Shown in pieces: positions 58,734 to 64,000 of a stretch of 64,000 nt of DNA. The notes beneath the pieces were generated by a model. It worked only from the letters and a program-made list of their open reading frames with translations, ran no database searches and was not told the DNA's origin. This DNA is from Chromohalobacter canadensis (GTDB lineage: Bacteria > Pseudomonadota > Gammaproteobacteria > Pseudomonadales > Halomonadaceae). A program made the translations under genes and the position numbers. Position 1 is the first letter of the stretch; the number at the start of each line of letters is the position of its first letter. Where the stretch lies: NCBI RefSeq assembly GCF_034479555.1, contig NZ_CP140151.1, forward strand, positions 186,001 to 250,000, in the 5' to 3' direction.

Positions 58734-59201
58734 TTAAACGGAAGGCTCGATCGGCGCTGTTGTCAGGCGTCGGGGCGCCTCTTGCATCAACGCTTCCTGC
58801 AACGCCGCGTACAAGGCATCGGGCGCAAGGCGAGCCACGCTTGCGTGACGCTGTAGTCCATAGCGACTCAAATCCTGCATACGCGTACGCCCCACGCGCA
58901 GCAGCTCTATGGCGCGTGACAACGCTGGCTGCTCGCTGCGAAAGCGAATTCGGTGACGTATCAGTTGCGCCTCCAGGCACTCCGGGTCCTCGACACGCAG
59001 GAAGCGCGAGGCAACCCGCACACGCAAGGCATCCAATGCCTGCATGCGCGCTGACCGGGCCTCGGCATCGAGCGCGAACCAGTCGCGAATTTCGTCCTCA
59101 GTGCGTTGGCAACCACGGCATACGCGATCACCGACGGTCGTCGAGCACAATCCCACGCATGGCGACTGGATACGCTTTTCTTTGCTCTCGTTGGCGACCA
59201 T
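58734..59201 (-). CDS. DUF1289 domain protein
   Basis: The 155-residue protein has the four-cysteine DUF1289 motif near its N-terminus (SPCVGLCSTTVGDRVCRGCQRT, with cysteines near 15, 19, 28 and 31) followed by EIRDWFALDAEARS. The motif probably binds zinc or an iron-sulfur cluster. The C-terminal 80 residues are helical and basic, longer than in minimal DUF1289 proteins. It is upstream of miaE with a 33-base gap, so they may be co-transcribed. Function unknown. Confidence 0.88.
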   Translation of the reverse strand: MVANESKEKRIQSPCVGLCSTTVGDRVCRGCQRTEDEIRDWFALDAEARSARMQALDALRVRVASRFLRVEDPECLEAQLIRHRIRFRSEQPALSRAIELLRVGRTRMQDLSRYGLQRHASVARLAPDALYAALQEALMQEAPRRLTTAPIEPSV

Positions 59202-59312
59202 CTCACCTCCCCTTTACCCGAGCACTCATGGTATCGCAAGCGCCGCTACAGCGACCATCATGCATGGGCATGCCTTTGCACATCCTCTCAGCGCCCGGCA
59301 TAGACGGCCTTC

Positions 59313-59341
59313 TTAACATTGTTGACAGTTTCGAGTAGAAT
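59313..59341 (+). promoter_or_regulatory. candidate sigma-70 promoter of acnB
   Basis: TTAACA (59313-59318) and TAGAAT (59336-59341) are spaced by 17 bases, leaving a leader of about 125 bases before acnB. Confidence 0.45.
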
Positions 59342-59472
59342 CTCGCTGCCTATTTAGACCGGTGACAACCTGCCCCCAGGTCGTGTCCGCCGTGCGCGTG
59401 CGTAGTCGTAGAAGTGATTAGCGCCACGCGCATCGCCCCGCCCTGGTTTCGATGACTGACGAGGGTCCCAAC

Positions 59473-62076
59473 GTGCTTGAAGCCTACCGCCAACATGCCG
59501 AGCAACGCGCGCGCGAAGGCGTGCCGTCCCAGCCGCTAAACGCCGAGCAGACCGCCGAACTGGTCGAGTTGCTCAAGGCGCCGCCCGCCGGCGAGGAAGA
59601 AACGCTTCTCGAGCTGCTCACCAACCGCGTCCCGCCCGGCGTGGACGAAGCCGCTTACGTCAAGGCCGCCTTTCTGACTGCCATCGCCAAGGGCGAAGCC
59701 ACGTCGACGCTGCTCGATAAGACGCATGCGGTCAAGCTGTTGGGCACCATGCAAGGCGGCTACAATATCGCCACTCTGGTCGAACTGCTCGATGACGAGA
59801 CGCTCGCCCAGGAAGCCGGTGAACAGCTCAAGCACACCCTTTTGATGTTCGATGCCTTCCATGATGTCGCCGAACGTGCCAAGAACGGCAACGCTATCGC
59901 GCAAGCCGTGCTCGAGTCCTGGGCCGAGGCCGAATGGTTCCTGGCCAAGCCGGCCCCCGCGGAGAAAGTCACGCTGAGCGTGTTCAAGGTGCCGGGCGAA
60001 ACCAACACCGATGATCTTTCCCCCGCCCCGGATGCCTGGTCGCGCCCCGATATCCCGCTACACGCCAACGCCATGCTCAAGAACCCGCGCGAGGGCATCA
60101 CGCCGGAAGCGCCGGGCAGCAAGGGTCCCATCGCACAGATCGACGAGGTCAAGGCTAAAGGCTTTCCGGTCGCCTATGTCGGCGATGTCGTGGGTACCGG
60201 ATCATCGCGCAAGTCGGCTACCAACTCCGTGCTTTGGTTCTTCGGCGACGACATTCCCAACGTGCCTAACAAGCGCGCCGGCGGGTTCGTGTTCGGCAGC
60301 AAGATCGCCCCGATTTTCTTCAACACCATGGAAGATGCAGGCGCCCTGCCCATCGAGATGGATGTCTCCAAGCTCGAGATGGGCGATGTCATCGATGTTT
60401 ATCCCTATGAAGGCAAGGTAACGCGTCACGACAGCGACGAGGTCGTCTCCACTTTCGAACTCAAGACGCAGGTGATCCTCGACGAAGTCCGCGCCGGGGG
60501 CCGCATCCCGTTGATCGTGGGCCGTGGCCTGACCGAAAAGGCGCGTAACGAACTTGGCCTCGATACCTCCGACATTTTCCGTAAGCCGGAACAGCCGATC
60601 GATACCGGCAAGGGCTTCACCTTGGCGCAGAAGATGGTTGGCAAGGCCTGCGGCATGGACGGCGTACGTCCAGGCATGTACTGCGAGCCCAAGATGACGA
60701 CCGTCGGCTCGCAGGACACCACCGGCCCGATGACCCGCGACGAGCTCAAGGACCTGGCCTGCCTCGGCTTCCAGGCCGATCTGGTGATGCAGTCATTCTG
60801 TCACACGGCGGCTTACCCGAAGCCGGTCGATGTCGAGACCCATCACACCCTGCCTGACTTCATCATGAACCGTGGCGGCGTTTCGCTGCGCCCGGGTGAC
60901 GGCATCATCCACTCGTGGCTCAACCGCATGCTGTTGCCAGACACCGTCGGTACCGGCGGCGACTCCCATACCCGCTTCCCGATGGGAATCTCCTTCCCGG
61001 CAGGCTCGGGCCTGGTCGCCTTCGCCGCCGCCACCGGCGTGATGCCGCTGGATATGCCGGAATCGGTCCTGGTGCGCTTCAAGGGCAAACGCCAGCCCGG
61101 CATCACGTTGCGCGACCTGGTGCATGCGATTCCCTATTACGCCATTCAGGACGGTTTGTTGACCGTCGAGAAGTCGAACAAGCAGAACTTCTTCTCGGGC
61201 CGCATTCTGGAAATCGAAGGCCTCGAGGATCTCACCGCCGAGCAGGCGTTCGAGCTCTCCGACGCTTCCGCCGAACGCAGCGCCGCTGGCTGCACGATCA
61301 CTCTGGACGAGGAGCGGGTCGCCGAGTATCTGAACTCCAACGTCACTCTGCTCAAGTGGATGATCAGCAATGGCTACGGCGATGCCCGCACGCTGGAGCG
61401 CCGCATCCAGGCCATGGAAGAATGGCTGGCCGATCCCAGCCTGATGCGCGCCGATGCCGACGCCGAGTATGCCGCCGTGATCGAGATCGACATGAGCGAA
61501 CTCGACCAGCCCGTGCTGTGCGCGCCCAACGACCCTGACGACGCGCGCCTGCTCTCCGATGTCGCCGGCGAGCAGATCGACGAAGTCTTCATCGGCTCAT
61601 GCATGACCAACATCGGCCACTTCCGCGCCGCCGGCAAACTGCTCGAAAAACAACCCCCAGGCAGCTTGAAGACCCGCCTGTGGCTTGCGCCGCCTACCAA
61701 GATGGACCAACATCAGTTAACGGAAGAGGGCTATTACGGCATTTACGGGCGTGCTGGCGCACGCATGGAAATGCCGGGTTGCTCGCTGTGCATGGGCAAC
61801 CAAGCACGCGTGGCGCCCAAGTCCACCGTGGTCTCGACCTCCACGCGCAACTTCCCCAACCGTCTGGGCGATGGCGCGAATGTCTACCTGGCTTCCGCCG
61901 AGCTGGCCGCCATTGCGGCCGTCGAGGGACGTTTGCCGACCGTCGAGGAATACAAAGGTTACATGAGTGAGTTCAACGCCATGGCGGGTGAAATCTACCG
62001 CTACATGAACTTCCATGAAATCGAAGAGTTCCAGAACGCGGCCGCGAACGTGATCCCGGTCGCCGAGGAAGCCTGA
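59473..62076 (+). CDS. acnB: AcnB, aconitate hydratase B
   Basis: The protein has 867 residues from GTG 59473. It interconverts citrate and isocitrate in the TCA cycle through a 4Fe-4S cluster. The HEAT-like N-domain ([16 protein letters not shown]) and swivel domain are followed by the catalytic core, with cluster cysteines in VMQSFCHT (about 700 in E. coli numbering is not implied), GSCMTN and [11 protein letters not shown] at 59473 is preferred because GAGGG lies just upstream and enteric AcnB begins at the same point (MLEEYRKH). An in-frame ATG at 59452 would add seven residues but sits on the ribosome site side. Confidence 0.96.
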   Translation: MLEAYRQHAEQRAREGVPSQPLNAEQTAELVELLKAPPAGEEETLLELLTNRVPPGVDEAAYVKAAFLTAIAKGEATSTLLDKTHAVKLLGTMQGGYNIATLVELLDDETLAQEAGEQLKHTLLMFDAFHDVAERAKNGNAIAQAVLESWAEAEWFLAKPAPAEKVTLSVFKVPGETNTDDLSPAPDAWSRPDIPLHANAMLKNPREGITPEAPGSKGPIAQIDEVKAKGFPVAYVGDVVGTGSSRKSATNSVLWFFGDDIPNVPNKRAGGFVFGSKIAPIFFNTMEDAGALPIEMDVSKLEMGDVIDVYPYEGKVTRHDSDEVVSTFELKTQVILDEVRAGGRIPLIVGRGLTEKARNELGLDTSDIFRKPEQPIDTGKGFTLAQKMVGKACGMDGVRPGMYCEPKMTTVGSQDTTGPMTRDELKDLACLGFQADLVMQSFCHTAAYPKPVDVETHHTLPDFIMNRGGVSLRPGDGIIHSWLNRMLLPDTVGTGGDSHTRFPMGISFPAGSGLVAFAAATGVMPLDMPESVLVRFKGKRQPGITLRDLVHAIPYYAIQDGLLTVEKSNKQNFFSGRILEIEGLEDLTAEQAFELSDASAERSAAGCTITLDEERVAEYLNSNVTLLKWMISNGYGDARTLERRIQAMEEWLADPSLMRADADAEYAAVIEIDMSELDQPVLCAPNDPDDARLLSDVAGEQIDEVFIGSCMTNIGHFRAAGKLLEKQPPGSLKTRLWLAPPTKMDQHQLTEEGYYGIYGRAGARMEMPGCSLCMGNQARVAPKSTVVSTSTRNFPNRLGDGANVYLASAELAAIAAVEGRLPTVEEYKGYMSEFNAMAGEIYRYMNFHEIEEFQNAAANVIPVAEEA

Positions 62077-62124
62077 CCACTCGTCTCCAATGCTCGCCTA
62101 TTGAGAAAGAGTGCAGGTCACCGA

Positions 62125-62153
62125 AACGCCCCGCCGATGCGGGGCGTTTTTTA
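62125..62153 (+). terminator. terminator after acnB
   Basis: A 10-bp stem (AACGCCCCGC / GCGGGGCGTT) with a CGAT loop is followed by a T-run, about 50 bases after the acnB stop. Confidence 0.88.
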
Positions 62154-62371
62154 TGGTGTCGCCACATACCAACGTCCATGTACGTTTTTTAACACTGTTC
62201 GCCTTGTCAGTGAGCCAGACAGACGCTTAGATATAAAACGCTTGTTCGCGTCCCCATTCCATACGGGTATGGGATGGGACGGCAGGATGCCATGACATTC
62301 CGACCGCCCGGCGCCGCGCCTCGAGGCCGGCACATAAGGGTACGTCGTGATGACCAATCAAGGAGAACCCC

Positions 62372-62974
62372 ATGAAACTCAAGGCTTTGATCACCGCTTC
62401 CGTGGCCACGTCGAGTCTTCTCGCCCTCGCCCCCAACGCCATGGCTGCTCCCAGCCCCGAAGGCTTGTACTTCGGTGTCGGGACCGGCTTCAGCTCGCTG
62501 GAAAACGATGATGACGACGTTGACGATTTTATCGAGTCGGGTAGCGAGGACTTCGATGTCGACGATGACGACAACAGCTTCAAGGGCTTCGTCGGCTACA
62601 ACTTCAACCGCTACTTCGCAACAGAAGCGTTCTATGCGGACCTCGGACGTGTCGAGCTCAAGGGCAACGACACGGCCAATACCGACCTCGAGTCAGAAGC
62701 TTATGGCGTCAGTCTCGTCGGCAAGCTGCCCATCACGAATTGGTTCGAGCTTTTCGCCAAGGCTGGCATGGCGAAGTGGGAAACCGATGTCGACGGCAAT
62801 CTCGGCGGCGCCAGCACCGACCTGAAGGACAACGATGGCGTTGACCCGGTCTATGGCGCCGGCGCGCAATTCAACTTCACCCCTTTCCTGGTGCGCGCTG
62901 AATACGAGCGCTACGACTTCGACAGCGACTACCAGGTGGACTCCTTCTCCGCATCCGTGGGCTGGCAGTTCTAA
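62372..62974 (+). CDS. acidic outer-membrane beta-barrel protein
   Basis: The 200-residue protein has a signal peptide with cleavage likely after AMA (residue 25). The mature part has alternating hydrophobic strands and ends YQVDSFSASVGWQF, with the C-terminal Phe expected of outer-membrane barrels. The size fits an eight-stranded OmpA/OmpX-like barrel without a peptidoglycan domain. Residues 44-68 are very acidic (about 15 of 25 are Asp or Glu) and would form an exposed loop. AAGGAGAA lies upstream of the ATG. TATAAA at 62232-62237 may be its -10. Confidence 0.85.
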   Translation: MKLKALITASVATSSLLALAPNAMAAPSPEGLYFGVGTGFSSLENDDDDVDDFIESGSEDFDVDDDDNSFKGFVGYNFNRYFATEAFYADLGRVELKGNDTANTDLESEAYGVSLVGKLPITNWFELFAKAGMAKWETDVDGNLGGASTDLKDNDGVDPVYGAGAQFNFTPFLVRAEYERYDFDSDYQVDSFSASVGWQF

Positions 62975-63001
62975 ACAACGCCTCGTCATGCACCGCTGTA
63001 C

Positions 63002-63028
63002 AAGACGCCGGGCCTCGCCCGGCGTCTT
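63002..63028 (+). terminator. terminator after the beta-barrel gene
   Basis: A 12-bp perfect stem (AAGACGCCGGGC / GCCCGGCGTCTT) with a 3-base loop lies 27 bases after the stop, with a weak T-rich stretch downstream. Confidence 0.75.
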
Positions 63029-63136
63029 CCTGTCATTTTGCTAGTTCTTCTTCCCCCAAGGCCGCAATGGCGCGACGTTCAAGGCATGGCATGATGACAC
63101 CTGTTTCAGCGAACGCCGCACAGGCGAGGAGACTGC

Positions 63137-63625
63137 ATGCCCACTATCATCACCCCCGATATTTGTGACGCCTATCCCGACGTCAAGGTGATCGAGCCAT
63201 CGTTGGCCAATGTCGGCGGACACGACGCCTTCTATGGGCCGGTGCGCACGGTTAAATGCTTCGAGGACAACTCTCGCGTCAAGGAAGCGGTCAATGAACC
63301 CGGCGATGGCGCCGTCCTGGTCGTCGACGGCGGCGGCTCCTGGCGTTGCGCGCTGCTGGGCGACATGCTGGCGGCCAAGGCTGTCGACAATGGCTGGGCC
63401 GGTATCATCGTCTATGGTTGCGTGCGCGATATCGACATTCTCAACGAGACTCCAATCGGCATCCAGGCGCTTGGCACGCACCCCCGCAAGAGCGAGAAAC
63501 GTGGCGAAGGTCAGCGCGATATTCCCGTCACGTTTGGCGGCGTGACGATCGCACCGGGGCAGTGGCTTTACGCCGACAACAACGGAATCGTGATTACCCA
63601 TGAGCCATTAACGCTAGATGACTGA
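63137..63625 (+). CDS. rraA: RraA, regulator of RNase E activity
   Basis: The 162-residue protein closely follows RraA, with [48 protein letters not shown] and [20 protein letters not shown]. In E. coli RraA binds RNase E and slows RNA decay; some relatives are aldolases, but the D-box details point to RraA. GAGGAG lies just before the ATG. No menA lies nearby. Confidence 0.93.
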   Translation: MPTIITPDICDAYPDVKVIEPSLANVGGHDAFYGPVRTVKCFEDNSRVKEAVNEPGDGAVLVVDGGGSWRCALLGDMLAAKAVDNGWAGIIVYGCVRDIDILNETPIGIQALGTHPRKSEKRGEGQRDIPVTFGGVTIAPGQWLYADNNGIVITHEPLTLDD

Positions 63626-63699
63626 TAGCGCTGCTATTTGCCAGCGGCGAGCGACGATGCGAGGCTTGCAATGTCCTGATAGGAAACGAAGGAGTTGTC

Positions 63700-64000
63700 A
63701 TGCTCGCCACCCGCACGTTGCTGGGTGACATTGCGACCCAATTGCGCGCTCAGGGACGAGCGCTACTGGTTTTTCATCTATTCTTCACTGTCCTCGCCAC
63801 GGCCGTATTGGTCCCGCTGACGACTTGGACCCTGACCAGTCTGCTGCATGCCTTCCATCGTCAGGCGCTCAGCAATGCCCAGATCGCCGACATGGCGCTT
63901 TCCCCCTTGGGCCTTGCCTGGGGTCTCGTGGCGCTGGGCCTGAGTTTTCTGCTGATCTTCCTGCAGCAAAGCGGCATGATGCGGTTAGTCGCTGCGCCCG
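63700..64000 (+). CDS. membrane-domain glycerophosphodiester phosphodiesterase, N-terminal part (3' end outside window)
   Basis: The visible 100 residues start at ATG 63700 with AAGGAG upstream and contain two membrane segments (about 23-47 and 71-90). The pattern SNAQIADMALSPLGLAWGL followed by LQQSGMMRLVAA fits the membrane domain found in front of some GDPD catalytic domains. The catalytic part is off the end of the window, so this call rests on the membrane domain alone. Confidence 0.6.
   Translation, partial: MLATRTLLGDIATQLRAQGRALLVFHLFFTVLATAVLVPLTTWTLTSLLHAFHRQALSNAQIADMALSPLGLAWGLVALGLSFLLIFLQQSGMMRLVAAP

Noticed and set aside
1..64000. CRISPR array, prophage, transposase, toxin-antitoxin or defence island
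   Set aside because: No regularly spaced repeats, phage, transposase or defence-gene proteins were seen; nearly all space is filled by housekeeping and motility genes.

Overview
The window is an ordinary, gene-dense stretch of chromosome from a GC-rich, motile gammaproteobacterium. Gene content, acidic proteins and the mixed flagellar gene set suggest a moderately halophilic member of the Halomonadaceae, probably Chromohalobacter or a close relative. That placement is an inference from protein resemblance; I ran no search. I see no prophage, complete insertion sequence, CRISPR array, rRNA or integrase.

Layout. 1-2.5 kb: the end of a CstA-family transporter, a small Cys-Cys-ending protein and a single-domain ArsA-like ATPase, facing a Ca2+/Na+ exchanger gene. 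3.7-7.4 kb: pqiABC, an inner-to-outer membrane lipid transport system. 7.5-32 kb: a continuous minus-strand motility and chemotaxis region. Read in transcription order it is fliD-fliS-fliT-fliK-(flhB C-terminal paralogue), flhD-flhC, motA-motB-cheA-cheW-PAS receptor-cheR-cheB-receptor-cheY-cheZ, then flhB-flhA-flhF-(degenerate flhG)-flhE-fliA. Good sigma-28 promoter matches lie before fliD and motA. 32-34 kb: two unrecognised proteins around a CBS-domain protein. 34-37.7 kb: type I asparaginase, queC-queE-queD for queuosine precursor synthesis, and a cysteine-cluster protein. 37.8-46.3 kb: a proteostasis block, tig-clpP-clpX-lon-hupB-ppiD. 46.5-47.0 kb: four tRNA genes (Pro, Arg, His, His). 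47-49.4 kb: folD, luxS, mtnN. 49.4-54 kb: cysS-glnS divergent from ppiB-lpxH. 54-57.9 kb: a 1294-residue SARP/BTAD-type regulator with a 129-bp near-palindromic element just upstream. 58-59.2 kb: miaE and a DUF1289 protein. 59.4-64 kb: acnB, an acidic outer-membrane beta-barrel, rraA and the start of a membrane-domain glycerophosphodiesterase.

How it works together. FlhDC should switch on the flagellar genes, FlhA/FlhB form the export gate, FliK with FlhB sets the hook-to-filament switch, FliA drives late genes, and MotAB plus the Che proteins power and steer the motor. The gene order resembles the betaproteobacterial flhDC-mot-che-flhBAFG-fliA arrangement.

Most unusual points. FlhF carries a C-terminal extension of about 360 residues, and the gene in the flhG position keeps the DQAxxLR motif but has lost the MinD-type ATP-binding loop. 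Also worth attention are a tandem-domain QueD, the very large SARP-like regulator, the palindromic element beside it, and the CstA / Cys-Cys / ArsA association.
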